34,597 nucleotides of DNA from an uncultured Alphaproteobacteria bacterium (GCA_947053455.1 CAMRSV010000007.1:1-34597), one strand, 5' to 3'. Numbered from the stretch's first letter, positions 12,099 through 20,357 are shown. Program-made: numbers and translations. The notes: generated by a model not told the origin, from the letters alone.

Positions 12099-14111
12099 TT
12101 ATATCATAGGGTCAAAACATTCACCATCTACGCAACACGCAACGGTGCCACCACCCATATCGGTAAATGTTTCACCCGGACAGCATCCATACATATCAGG
12201 CATACCGCCGTTTGCACAGGCTGATGCTTCGTCAGAGGCAGGCTTATTTGCCGCATTATATTCCGATGCCGAAACAAACATTTTTTCAGGACTGGATACG
12301 CCATATGCCGGTTTGTTCACAACGGGTTCTGATACAACCGGGGCAATGGGCACCGCAACCGGTACTGGTTCAATTGTTGTTACGACCGGTTCCGGAATTT
12401 CATTCGGTACCGACACAGTGGATTCAATTTCTACAGATTCAACCGGTTCCGCAGGTACATCCGGCACAAAGTCATTAACCACAGGTTCCACCATAACAGA
12501 CGGGGTCGGTTCTGGCATAATTTCGTCGGCCTGTGGTTCTGTAACCGCCACAGATACAATAAACGGATCTGGTGCCACATTTTCCACCACCGTATCCGGC
12601 ACTGCAATGTCTGGTGTTGGCGCAACCGCCGGTTCCTTTGGCGCCATAGATGCCACTGACGCCGCCAAGTCAGGCGCGCTGTCACCAGTCGATTTCTGAT
12701 ACAGCCACAGTGTGAATATCGACATTATTATCAACATAATAAGCATAATATAATACAACAGTGTGGGTTTGGTGTGCGCACCAACTGTCCCCGTGGCCGG
12801 GGCTGTACCCGTAATTGGTGAAACAGGACGCAAAGCAGATGTAGCCGGCGCTGGGGAAATTTCCGGCATTGGTGCAGGCGCCGGTTCCGGTGCAACAACC
12901 GGTCGCGGCATAAATTCTGTTACAACAGTTTCAGATTCAGGCCCAGCATCCACCGCCGTTATAGAATCAAGAACCGGTGCAACACTAATCGGTGCAGGCT
13001 GCACGTTATTAACAACATTGTTATTTTCAGTCGGCGGCGTAAATGAAAGCGGTTGTACCGGTGCCGGGGTGTCATCATAAGAATTTTGAACAGCAACCGG
13101 GGCAGGTTCAGAAACCGCGCGCGCCTGGGGCACGGGTTCAACCGACGAAACATCAAAATCTATCGGTTTGAACGCTATCTCTTCATTCAAAATTTCTGGA
13201 TCTTTGTCAAATAAAGGTTTTACTTCTTCGTCGGCCATATTTTCCGCCTTTTGTTCTGATGTTATTATTGGTTCATCCGGCACCACGGGCGCGTCAAACG
13301 ATATAATTTCTGTAAATTTTGGCGCAATTTCCGCCGGTAAATTATCACGCGTTACAACGACTTCGTTCGCGGGCGCTATCATAATATCATGTGATGCCGC
13401 ACCCCCCGCAACAGGAATGCGTTCCAGAATCTCACGCGCACGCTGTGCGTCATCTTCTGCGGCAACTAGTCGTTTCTGCGCATTTGCAAGACGCTTTTTT
13501 GTACGCTTTATTTTTTCATTGGTTGCATCTATCTGCGCCTCTGTTCGTAAAATCTTTGACGCTGATTGCTTGGTCGGTTCACGGCCAACATCTTTGCGCT
13601 GACGCGACAGCTTTGTTTTTAATTCGCGTGTTTTCGTTTCCAGATCACCAATGGCCTCATTGGCCTTTACAATTGTTTCGCGCGTATTTGCGGCAATGAA
13701 TTCCGCGCTTTCCAAACGTTCAGAGGCGGCGCGCCGTACAGACGCATTTCTAAATTCCGCCAACGCAAGCAACGCATCGTCAATTTCGTTTCCAGATTCA
13801 AATCTTGCAATCAAATCATCATATATGGCAAGGCCGGAATACTCTATATCTAATTTTTGATATTTATTGTCCTTTTTCGGACGCACCGTTTCTAAATCAA
13901 CACCAAAATCATTGGCCAGCACATCATCCCATTTACGGTCACCCACCGGGTTTAGAACCAGCAAAACATTGGGCTTGTCAGCGGATGTCGTAGAATCAAT
14001 TACAAAGGCCAATTTATGACGCGCATCGTAATATGCACGAAACGCATTGCCGGCAATTTCATAGTCGCGCGGCGTTAAAATTGGCAAATTATTCTCTCTC
14101 TCGGACGGCAT
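12099..14111 (-). CDS. Large single-TM protein with coiled coil, Pro/Val-rich stalks and Cys-rich tail
   Basis: 670 aa, no named family recognised. About residues 1-130 form a mixed folded domain (PRDYEIAGNAFRAYYDARHK onwards). About 135-235 is a charged, heptad-like coiled coil (KTRELKTKLSRQRKD, IKRTKKRLANAQKRL). About 250-440 is low-complexity Pro/Ala/Val. One transmembrane helix lies near 450-472 (LLYYIMLIMLIIMSIFTLWL). A second Pro/Val/Glu-rich stretch follows. The last 40 residues are Cys-rich (CANGGMPDMYGCCPGE, then CCVDGECFDPM). With no signal peptide, the topology is probably N-in, with the Cys tail in the periplasm. GGGG precedes the ATG, 15 nt after gcrA, so it is likely in one operon with it. 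Length and composition suggest an envelope-spanning scaffold; that is inference. Confidence 0.8.
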   Translation of the reverse strand: MPSERENNLPILTPRDYEIAGNAFRAYYDARHKLAFVIDSTTSADKPNVLLVLNPVGDRKWDDVLANDFGVDLETVRPKKDNKYQKLDIEYSGLAIYDDLIARFESGNEIDDALLALAEFRNASVRRAASERLESAEFIAANTRETIVKANEAIGDLETKTRELKTKLSRQRKDVGREPTKQSASKILRTEAQIDATNEKIKRTKKRLANAQKRLVAAEDDAQRAREILERIPVAGGAASHDIMIAPANEVVVTRDNLPAEIAPKFTEIISFDAPVVPDEPIITSEQKAENMADEEVKPLFDKDPEILNEEIAFKPIDFDVSSVEPVPQARAVSEPAPVAVQNSYDDTPAPVQPLSFTPPTENNNVVNNVQPAPISVAPVLDSITAVDAGPESETVVTEFMPRPVVAPEPAPAPMPEISPAPATSALRPVSPITGTAPATGTVGAHTKPTLLYYIMLIMLIIMSIFTLWLYQKSTGDSAPDLAASVASMAPKEPAVAPTPDIAVPDTVVENVAPDPFIVSVAVTEPQADEIMPEPTPSVMVEPVVNDFVPDVPAEPVESVEIESTVSVPNEIPEPVVTTIEPVPVAVPIAPVVSEPVVNKPAYGVSSPEKMFVSASEYNAANKPASDEASACANGGMPDMYGCCPGETFTDMGGGTVACCVDGECFDPMI

Positions 14112-14126
14112 TAGCTTCCCCCAGAA

Positions 14127-14711
14127 TTATTGTTTTTTTTGCGTAAATTGATATGCCTGTTTGCAATGCTCATAACAATATGGTTTACCAACGAATACTG
14201 TTTCGCCGCAAAAATGGAAATTTTCCGAATCTGGATCGCCAATCGGCCACCGGCACTGGTTCGGTTTCAGGTTGGCCATTTCCAGTGAATGCTGGATAAT
14301 ACGTTGATGCATTGCCAGATTTTTTGTCGACGATTTGGATGTTTTCGGCGCCGCCACAGTAGGCGCCGGTTTCGCGGGCGCCGTTTTTTTTACGGACGCC
14401 TTGGGCGGCACATTCGTTTTCTTTGCGGCTGCCTTTGGCGCGGCGGCAGCTTTTTTAGGCGCAGCAACCTTTACCGGGGCGGCTTTTTTAGGCGTGTCGG
14501 CAACGGTCTTGGTTTTCTTTGGGGCAGGTGCGGTCTTTTTTGTGGCCGGTGCGCTGCCCGACGCCTTTAGATTCCAACCCAATCTGTTTAATTTACCAAC
14601 AACCGCATTTTTGGACAAGCCCAAGCGCTTTCCAATTTCTGATGTCGACAATCCCTTGCCAGTTAATGCTTTTAGTTTTTTCAATGTTGCGTTATCCCAA
14701 CCTTTACTCAT
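14127..14711 (-). CDS. gcrA: GcrA-type cell-cycle transcription regulator
   Basis: 194 aa. The N-terminal HTH (residues 1-48: WDNATLKKLKALTGKG, then LSTSEIGKRLGLSKNAVVGK and LNRLG) and the C-terminal Cys motif (CRWPIGDP, FHFCG, PYCYEHCKQAYQ) are diagnostic for GcrA. In alphaproteobacteria GcrA acts with sigma-70 at promoters methylated by CcrM to time cell-cycle genes. The linker (about 50-125) is an unusually Lys/Ala/Pro-rich, histone-H1-like tract. AGGGG precedes the ATG. The promoter at 14746-14775 faces the prepilin peptidase gene. The downstream 670-aa membrane protein is probably co-transcribed, which would tie it to cell-cycle control. Confidence 0.93.
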   Translation of the reverse strand: MSKGWDNATLKKLKALTGKGLSTSEIGKRLGLSKNAVVGKLNRLGWNLKASGSAPATKKTAPAPKKTKTVADTPKKAAPVKVAAPKKAAAAPKAAAKKTNVPPKASVKKTAPAKPAPTVAAPKTSKSSTKNLAMHQRIIQHSLEMANLKPNQCRWPIGDPDSENFHFCGETVFVGKPYCYEHCKQAYQFTQKKQ

Positions 14712-14745
14712 TTTACAAAACCCCTGTTATACATTATGATATATA

Positions 14746-14775
14746 ATTGTAGCACAGTTCCGATTCGAAAGGCAA
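14746..14775 (-). promoter_or_regulatory. Promoter of gcrA
   Basis: Minus strand: TTGCCT (14770-14775), 18-bp spacer, TACAAT (14746-14751). Confidence 0.55.
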
Positions 14776-14785
14776 GGGGGAAAAC

Positions 14786-15259
14786 ATGATTTATAACATA
14801 TGTGTTATAATATTGGCCGCGACGGCAATGTGGTGCGCGTGGCGCATCTGCGTTACAGACTTTCGCCGCCGCATAATTCCAGACGCGTATTTATGGCCGC
14901 TGTTGCTGATTGGAATGGTATTTGCCGCATGGATGCCAATGTGGCCAACGGATGCACAAACGGCCGCAATCGGCGCCGCAACTGGCTATGCACTATCGGC
15001 CGCCATCGGATTTTTATTTGACTGGCACATGCGCCGCCACGGCGCACAATCGGCGGCCCCCATTGGACTGGGGGATATAAAACTGATTGCGACAGGCGGC
15101 GTATGGCTAGGGACGACGGGAATGGCCGCGGCACTGGTGATAGCGTGTATAACGGGTATGGTCTGGGGAATTGCAAAAAAACAAAAATATATACCGTTCG
15201 CACCATTCTTTATATGTGGTGGAATTTTATCTTTGATTGGAATGCTATTTTTGTTATAA
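14786..15259 (+). CDS. Prepilin peptidase, A24 family, without methylase domain
   Basis: 157 aa, polytopic. The two catalytic aspartates are in DFRRRIIPD (Asp25) and in the GLGDIKL motif (GxGD type, about residue 97). Several hydrophobic helices surround them. The short form, lacking the N-terminal methyltransferase/zinc domain of PilD, matches the CpaA/TadV group, which cleaves Flp-type prepilins at the inner membrane. AAGGGGG lies 5 nt before the ATG. No pilin or tad gene is nearby; three secreted proteins of unknown function follow on the same strand with gaps of 20, 8 and -1 nt, suggesting one operon. Confidence 0.88.
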   Translation: MIYNICVIILAATAMWCAWRICVTDFRRRIIPDAYLWPLLLIGMVFAAWMPMWPTDAQTAAIGAATGYALSAAIGFLFDWHMRRHGAQSAAPIGLGDIKLIATGGVWLGTTGMAAALVIACITGMVWGIAKKQKYIPFAPFFICGGILSLIGMLFLL

Positions 15260-15279
15260 TAAAAATAGCAGGGACATAG

Positions 15280-16179
15280 ATGAGAATGAAAAATATCATT
15301 TTTTCAGCCGTTTTAATTGCGGCGGCGGTGGCCACCCCCACAATGGCGCCGGCGGCTGGCACGCCATTTTCCAAGTACGGTCAAATTCAGAATGTCCAAA
15401 ATTATTCATCAAACCCGTTCTGGAATCCAAACGGACCATATAATCAACGCATGCCGCAACCCATTTATGTCCAGGGCGCAGATTTGAACACCGGCGACTG
15501 TCAGCGGACGGTTTCTGCACTGGTCGCATCAGAATGCGCGACACGAAACAGGTGTGTGGGTGTTACATTATCAGATATTCGCCCATCTATAATGCTGCAA
15601 TTATCGCGCCTGCCGGGGCATAATTTCGCGACGGCATGTGCGGGCTTTATTGACGAGGCGTTCAACGATTATGTGCAAAATTATTCAAATGCGGCACCGA
15701 CGGGAAATGCAACGGCTTTTCCGACAGCGACAACAACTAACCCGTCATTAAATGAGTCGGAATTCAAGATAAAAAATCCATATACGCCCAAAGCCCCAAC
15801 ATGGAACGGCGAATCATGGTTTCTGGAAATGAAAGGGCGCGAGGAAGAGCTTAAACAATTACAATCTCAAAACGGCGCGGGCACTGAAAAACTGGTTCGC
15901 GCCGATTTTCCAACCACATATTCGGATTTATCATTTACCGAACGGATGGAAAATGAAAAGGCGGGATTCGAACCATACAAAGACGCCAAGGCGTATGTCC
16001 CACTTGGAAATATTGAAAGTTACGAGGATTATTTAGCGCGACGTGAACGCACCCAAAATTCGTATTGCGCATCACAACGTGAACGTTTGGCCATGCTAAC
16101 GGCAGATTTAGCAACATTGAAAAAATGCCGCGCGGCCGGGACATCGCTTGAGAATTGCAAATTACAGGGAACATATTAG
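15280..16179 (+). CDS. Secreted protein of unknown function in the prepilin-peptidase cluster
   Basis: 299 aa. An N-terminal signal peptide (IIFSAVLIAAAVATPTMAPA) is cleaved near AAG. The mature start is Asn/Pro/Tyr-rich (NPFWNPNGPYNQRMP). A middle part with paired Cys follows (DCQRTVSALVASECATRNRC), then a Thr/Asn-rich linker. The C-terminal helical part ends in a small Cys set (SYCASQRERL, KKCRAAG, ENCKLQG). AGGGA precedes the ATG at 15280; the ATG two codons later is an alternative. It lies 20 nt after the prepilin peptidase and 8 nt before the next gene. No family was recognised; an envelope component is inferred from export and context. Confidence 0.75.
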   Translation: MRMKNIIFSAVLIAAAVATPTMAPAAGTPFSKYGQIQNVQNYSSNPFWNPNGPYNQRMPQPIYVQGADLNTGDCQRTVSALVASECATRNRCVGVTLSDIRPSIMLQLSRLPGHNFATACAGFIDEAFNDYVQNYSNAAPTGNATAFPTATTTNPSLNESEFKIKNPYTPKAPTWNGESWFLEMKGREEELKQLQSQNGAGTEKLVRADFPTTYSDLSFTERMENEKAGFEPYKDAKAYVPLGNIESYEDYLARRERTQNSYCASQRERLAMLTADLATLKKCRAAGTSLENCKLQGTY

Positions 16180-16187
16180 GCAATAAA

Positions 16188-17240
16188 ATGAAAAAAATAC
16201 ATAGTTTCACAATTTTCTTTGCCTGTTGTTTAATTACGTGCAATGCAGCGTGCGCATTGACCAGTGATGATATTGGTGTTGCGCCGGCACAACGAATATC
16301 AGATCGCGCATTTGTTGATGGAAACACTGGAAAAAATATAAAGTTAACCCCTGAATACAAAGCCAAATTAAATACCACCATGGGGAATAATCAAGCGTCC
16401 GAATCTGCCGCACAAACGGTGCCGGCGGTTGCCGCAACGGGCGCAAATGCGGCGACAACAGGTGCCGCAACATCAGGTGTAACCGCCGCAGCCGGCGGGA
16501 AATCTGGACTGCGGAATGCCGCGAGCCAAACCGCCACAAAATGGAAGGGTATGTCCACAGCAAGCAAGGCGGGCAACGCAATTGCAGCGGTTGGTGGGGC
16601 GGCAATGGTATATGACGCAACATCGGGCGACACAGAACATTCATGGTGGGATGTTGCATCTGGTGCCGGTGGTGGCGCAACGACCGGTGCCGTCATTGGA
16701 AACGTTGTGCCGGTAATTGGTCCGGCAATTGGCGCGGCGGCCGGTGCGGTTATAGGTGGCCTGGCCAGTGGGTCACAGTTATTTTCCGAAACGGACTGTC
16801 TGCATGATCCGGTGACGGGACTATTTACATGTTGCAATACATTATTTAACGGCGGGCAACGAAATGTTGAAATTGGCGGATATATGTTCTGTGGCAATGA
16901 AAGCAGCACCCCAGAAAAAATTGCGCCAATGGTGCGTCAATGTCGCCAGGGCGGCAATGAAAACCCCGCATCGTGGTGGGACGGCTTATGGCTTGATGAC
17001 GCATGGGAACCGGAATGCGTAGTTAGATATTGCGCCGGCGTCACACCGCCACCGGAAAATTCAATTGTCCAATATATCCCAGATGCTGACAACATATGTT
17101 GGCGATGGGTGCCGACATCGTCATCAATAACTGCACCGAACGGACAGGTTATAAATGGGAACGACCCATATGCGGTTCTGATATATAAAATTGAAACCGA
17201 ACGAAACAATATAATATCCCAATGCGGGGATATGATGTGA
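16188..17240 (+). CDS. Exported glycine-zipper protein of unknown function
   Basis: 350 aa from the ATG at 16188, chosen because the signal peptide starts there (MKKIHSFTIFFACCLITCNA). An Ala/Thr/Gly-rich linker lies at about 65-110. About residues 125-200 contain Gly/Ala-rich hydrophobic segments of glycine-zipper type (AIAAVGGAAMVYDA, GAVIGNVVPVIGPAIGAAAG). The C-terminal half carries spaced Cys (DCLHDPVTGLFTCCN, YMFCG, ECVVRYC, NICWRW). The zipper could insert in or line a membrane, as in outer-membrane or effector proteins; this is not proven. The stop TGA overlaps the next ATG, so translation is probably coupled. Confidence 0.75.
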   Translation: MKKIHSFTIFFACCLITCNAACALTSDDIGVAPAQRISDRAFVDGNTGKNIKLTPEYKAKLNTTMGNNQASESAAQTVPAVAATGANAATTGAATSGVTAAAGGKSGLRNAASQTATKWKGMSTASKAGNAIAAVGGAAMVYDATSGDTEHSWWDVASGAGGGATTGAVIGNVVPVIGPAIGAAAGAVIGGLASGSQLFSETDCLHDPVTGLFTCCNTLFNGGQRNVEIGGYMFCGNESSTPEKIAPMVRQCRQGGNENPASWWDGLWLDDAWEPECVVRYCAGVTPPPENSIVQYIPDADNICWRWVPTSSSITAPNGQVINGNDPYAVLIYKIETERNNIISQCGDMM

Positions 17241-18916
17241 TGTACGGAAAATTTTCAGTTGCCTTTATTTGCATTTTATTTTCGAGCCTCTTGGGCGCGC
17301 TGGCCGATGTGCAACCGAGTGAAACCCAATGCGCAACAGGTGTGTTTGCAAACGCACTATATAAAAATTCCGCTGCAATTTCCGAAGACGCGTCTGAAAT
17401 TGATGTCCGCGAATGGATTTATAAAACTTTTGCCGCGCCTGATACATTACGGGCGGTATTATCGTGCCCAGAAATAGCCACGGCGCCGGATGATGCGACT
17501 ATTAAATTCCTGCCGATAAAACACAATTTTCCCGGCGGCCGCGAAATCAACATCAACTATGAAACACAGCCAAAGATTTTCAAACAACGGTTAAACCTGG
17601 CCAACAAGCGTACGGTTGGCGCACTGCCGCACAGTCCGCGCATTGGTGGGGCAAATGATGACGCCGAATGGTCAAATACGAATCCGGCCTGGTATGCCAT
17701 TATGGTTGTACAAAGTGGTGCCCTAGACAACTTTATCGGGGCGGGAAAAAACTATACGATTTCACTGGATTATATACGCGATAATATAGACACATTGTTC
17801 CCTGAAAACGGGCGCTGCACCGGCGATAGTGCACTGACTCTTGATAGCACGATACTGAATCGCGCGGTTCACAATATGGTGGATATTCCAGACGATACAA
17901 ACGACTATTATGTGGCAGGGGACGTTAATCTGCAATGGATTTCATACGCGGAAATTGCCGCAGATGTAGCAATAACCGTTGCAACAATGGGCGGCGGCGC
18001 GGTTGTTCTGGGGGCAACTAAATCTGCGCGCGCGGCACGAACATTAAAAAATCTGACAAGTCAAATTCGCACATTAAGTAAAATTGACACTGTTCGCGAC
18101 TATGTTCGCGCATCCCAATCATATACACGCGCCGCAAATGAATTAAAGAAAATAGACCGTGCACAAGATGCCGCCCAATACGCACGCAAATCCGAAGAGG
18201 TAAAAAACCTGTCAGCGAAAGTGCGCGAACTGGAACGCACCGATGAAAATGTCCGCAATTACAAACGTGCCACCGACAGTTTTAGTGAAATAAACAAATA
18301 TCGCCATGCGTTAAATGGAATACGACTGGCGCGGCGCGGCAATATCGTAACCCGTGGATTTCGCGCATTCAAGGCCGCAAACACCGGAAATAAAGCTATA
18401 AACAGCGGTGCAAAAATCGCGCGCAGTGGGATGCAGTCCGGACGCATTCGCGATTGGCTGTTTCAGGCGACACTGCGCAACACCGGAAAAATCGCAAAAA
18501 TGGAAGAGGCCGGTGGTCTGATATACGGTGGCATACAATTTTTGGGTAACATGTATGATTGGACAGAAACCAGCACCGGTGATTTTACCAGCGGCATTGA
18601 ATTTGCGCCATTGCTGCTGCTGTCGGCGGATGATTTAGAGGGCCAGGAAAATGTCGTTAACCATGGAATGTGGTTTTTATGGATGGGTAATTCAACCGAC
18701 CCGGCGGACGATGATGCGGCATACCTGTCGGCGATGGATACGGCCGCCAAATTTTACCAGGATTTGACCGAATTACAGGACGCCGAAAATGATTACCCGT
18801 GCGACATAGATATTTTTGTGGTACGTCCAGTTATTCGCAATCCCGGCGCCCCAGACGCGGCGCTATATTATCTGATTATGAATGATGAACCATGGCGTAC
18901 CGGCATGGCGGAATAA
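17240..18916 (+). CDS. Exported helical protein of unknown function, last gene of the cluster
   Basis: 558 aa from the ATG at 17240, which overlaps the previous stop (TGATG) with GGGGA 9 nt upstream. The signal peptide is MYGKFSVAFICILFSSLLGALA. An N-terminal domain of about 210 residues follows. Next comes a hydrophobic segment (about 245-265, VAITVATMGGGAVVLGA), then a long Lys/Arg-rich helical region with repeated NYKRA/SYTRA-like units (about 270-400), a second weak hydrophobic part (GGLIYGGIQFLGNMY), and an acidic C-terminal domain with FAPLLLLSADDLEGQ and DIDIFVVRPVI. The layout (exported head, hydrophobic hairpin, amphipathic helices) is like some secreted or pore-forming proteins, but no family was recognised. 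Confidence 0.75.
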   Translation: MYGKFSVAFICILFSSLLGALADVQPSETQCATGVFANALYKNSAAISEDASEIDVREWIYKTFAAPDTLRAVLSCPEIATAPDDATIKFLPIKHNFPGGREININYETQPKIFKQRLNLANKRTVGALPHSPRIGGANDDAEWSNTNPAWYAIMVVQSGALDNFIGAGKNYTISLDYIRDNIDTLFPENGRCTGDSALTLDSTILNRAVHNMVDIPDDTNDYYVAGDVNLQWISYAEIAADVAITVATMGGGAVVLGATKSARAARTLKNLTSQIRTLSKIDTVRDYVRASQSYTRAANELKKIDRAQDAAQYARKSEEVKNLSAKVRELERTDENVRNYKRATDSFSEINKYRHALNGIRLARRGNIVTRGFRAFKAANTGNKAINSGAKIARSGMQSGRIRDWLFQATLRNTGKIAKMEEAGGLIYGGIQFLGNMYDWTETSTGDFTSGIEFAPLLLLSADDLEGQENVVNHGMWFLWMGNSTDPADDDAAYLSAMDTAAKFYQDLTELQDAENDYPCDIDIFVVRPVIRNPGAPDAALYYLIMNDEPWRTGMAE

Positions 18917-18994
18917 TTATACAATTTTCCCTATTGTATTTGCCGACGAATTTTTCTATACTTTCATATATAATTCATACAAAGGGGGCGCATT

Positions 18995-19312
18995 ATGAAA
19001 AAAATACTGTTCGCAATTTTAATTGGAATTACGTCGGTTGGCAGCGCATCTGCATATCAATTGCTGTCGTCCAAGGAATTAGGGCGAAATGACGCGAAGA
19101 ACCAAAACGTCGTTGTAAAATGCACCACAGATACGGGCAAAGTTTCAAACCAGACATGTTCTTTGCGCAGATACGCAAAATGTACAGGTACCGGCCCAAA
19201 CAAGAAATGCAGCGGATGGCAACCATGGCAGGACTTGCGCAATCCGTCCGCAAAATATTCTGACTGGAAGGCTGCCGCATCCGCATGTTGCCGTGCCAAA
19301 GGACTACGATAA
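18995..19312 (+). CDS. Small secreted Cys-rich protein
   Basis: 105 aa. The signal peptide MKKILFAILIGITSVGSASA is cleaved before YQL. The mature part is basic, with Cys in VVKCTTDTG, QTCSLRRYAKC, KKCSGW and SACCRAKG; seven Cys in about 85 residues suggest disulfides plus one free thiol. GGGGG lies 6 nt before the ATG. A perfect TATAAT at 18969-18974 sits 20 nt upstream of the ATG, without a good -35. It is not preceded by the repeated leader RNA, unlike the other small Cys-rich genes here. It ends in a symmetric terminator. Function unknown. Confidence 0.7.
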   Translation: MKKILFAILIGITSVGSASAYQLLSSKELGRNDAKNQNVVVKCTTDTGKVSNQTCSLRRYAKCTGTGPNKKCSGWQPWQDLRNPSAKYSDWKAAASACCRAKGLR

Positions 19313-19340
19313 TAAAATCCGCCAAATGGCGGATTTTATT
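19311..19340. terminator. Symmetric terminator between convergent genes
   Basis: AATAAAATCCGCC pairs over 13 bp with GGCGGATTTTATT around AAAT. It overlaps the last bases of both flanking coding regions. Confidence 0.9.
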
Positions 19341-19653
19341 ATTCGGATTTTTGCCTGCGCACCCTGCGCGTCGCAACCGCTATAGAATCCCGAACATATT
19401 GATATTCCCGTTTAGCCCGTTCATATTCACGTTTTGTCTCTTCATAACGTGGACTTGCGGCTTTAAACTTTTCTTCTTGGCAATTGCTGTAAGTTATACA
19501 AAAGTACACCACCAATGTATAACTTACAGCAATACAAATAAAGTATGTTACACCCGCACACATAGCTAATGTTTGCTTCACCGGCACAGGATTGTCATTT
19601 TGCATCACTTTAATATATTCCATTATTTTTATATTCGTTCTTTTCTTTCTCAT
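19339..19653 (-). CDS. Single-TM protein with C-terminal coiled coil (pair member 2)
   Basis: 104 aa. The N-terminus is short and cytoplasmic-looking. One TM helix lies at about residues 30-54 (GVTYFICIAVSYTLVVYFCI). A charged helix follows (EETKREYERAKREYQYVRD) and a basic tail (ATRRVRRQKSE). It lies 10 nt after the 122-aa gene on the same strand, which has the same plan and a similar end (YVRDSIAV here, HIRDSLLT there), so the two look like diverged duplicates. No clear Shine-Dalgarno site precedes the ATG, so it may be translated by coupling. FtsL/FtsB-like divisome proteins share this plan, but there is not enough to assign it. Confidence 0.6.
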   Translation of the reverse strand: MRKKRTNIKIMEYIKVMQNDNPVPVKQTLAMCAGVTYFICIAVSYTLVVYFCITYSNCQEEKFKAASPRYEETKREYERAKREYQYVRDSIAVATRRVRRQKSE

Positions 19654-19663
19654 ACTTTACACT

Positions 19664-20032
19664 CTATCTTGTTTTTGACATTTCATTTCGATATACAGTC
19701 AACAGGGAATCGCGAATATGCTGCAGCTGAGCCCTTTTTTCGTCCAAATTTTGCTCAATTTGTTCAACTTCGCGCTTTTTGGCGGAATATACCGCATCAG
19801 ATTCAATATCACGTTCGCGCTGTATATAAAAAAGCAAAACTAACGTGAACATGCCGCCAAATGCAGCAATTTTTAATCCTGATTTAATCCGACCCATTGT
19901 TTTAAAAAACTTTTTTGCACGCGCCAGATATTCTTCGTTATAAAACTGTGAAAAATCATGTACATCCTTCTTCGTACATTGTAAATAATCACGTATTAAT
20001 TCTTTATCTTTGTCGGATAACACACTTTTCAT
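19664..20032 (-). CDS. Single-TM protein with C-terminal coiled coil (pair member 1)
   Basis: 122 aa from the ATG at 20032, where AAAGAGG gives a good start; the open frame farther upstream runs into tRNA-Val and is not used. The N-terminal helical cytoplasmic part (SDKDKELIRDYLQCTKKD) is followed by a TM helix at about 70-88 (IAAFGGMFTLVLLFYI) and a coiled coil at about 92-120 (REVEQIEQNLDEKRAQLQ). It starts 31 nt after the tRNA-Val 3' end with no terminator between, so it probably shares the Leu(TAA)-Val(CAC) transcript. Function unknown; a structural role at the inner membrane is inferred from the coiled coil. Confidence 0.65.
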   Translation of the reverse strand: MKSVLSDKDKELIRDYLQCTKKDVHDFSQFYNEEYLARAKKFFKTMGRIKSGLKIAAFGGMFTLVLLFYIQRERDIESDAVYSAKKREVEQIEQNLDEKRAQLQHIRDSLLTVYRNEMSKTR

Positions 20033-20062
20033 AAAATAACCTCTTTGAAAGAAATAATTTCG

Positions 20063-20139
20063 TGGTGGATGTGATTGGACTCGAACCAACGACCTCTTCG
20101 ATGTGAACGAAGCGCTCTAACCAGCTGAGCTACACATCC
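20063..20139 (-). tRNA. tRNA-Val(CAC)
   Basis: 77 nt with encoded CCA. Acceptor GGATGTG/CACATCC. Anticodon stem CTTCG/CGAAG with loop TTCACAT, anticodon CAC reading GTG. T arm GTTGGTTCGAGTCCAAT. It is second in the Leu(TAA)-Val transcript. Confidence 0.93.
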
Positions 20140-20162
20140 ATAATACGCACGTTTACTCTCTC

Positions 20163-20249
20163 TGGTGGGGATAGTGGGACTCGAACCCACACGGTTGCAA
20201 TAACCAAAGGATTTTAAGTCCTCAGCGTCTACCATTCCGCCATATCCCC
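20163..20249 (-). tRNA. tRNA-Leu(TAA)
   Basis: 87 nt with encoded CCA. Acceptor GGGGATA/TATCCCC. Class II tRNA with a long variable arm. Anticodon loop CTTAAAA, anticodon TAA. D-arm sequence GGAATGGTAGACGC is typical of leucine tRNAs. Confidence 0.93.
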
Positions 20250-20273
20250 GACGGTCCTCTGTGTGCGGAATAA

Positions 20274-20302
20274 ATCTTATCAGCAAGGAGCGGCGGTTTC
20301 AA
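20274..20302 (-). promoter_or_regulatory. Promoter of the Leu(TAA)-Val(CAC) transcript
   Basis: Minus strand: TTGAAA (20297-20302), 17-bp spacer, TAAGAT (20274-20279). It lies after the terminator of the upstream tRNA pair. Confidence 0.55.
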
Positions 20303-20326
20303 GCGAAAAAATTATGAAAAACAATT

Positions 20327-20351
20327 AAAAAACCGGCCGTGGCCGACCGGT
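20327..20351 (-). terminator. Terminator after the Leu(CAG)-Ala(CGC) pair
   Basis: Minus strand CCGG...CCGG hairpin (with an alternative inner GGCC/GGCC) followed directly by six T. Confidence 0.75.
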
Positions 20352-20357
20352 AAATTC

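Noticed and set aside
12076-12699. 207-codon open frame on the plus strand antisense to the 670-aa gene
   Set aside because: It is the mirror of Pro/Val/Thr-rich low-complexity codons, lacks a ribosome-binding site, and the opposite frame has a better start, TM segment and Cys domain.
14335-14739. 134-codon plus-strand frame across gcrA
   Set aside because: Antisense shadow of the Ala/Lys-rich GcrA linker; GcrA itself is unmistakable on the minus strand.
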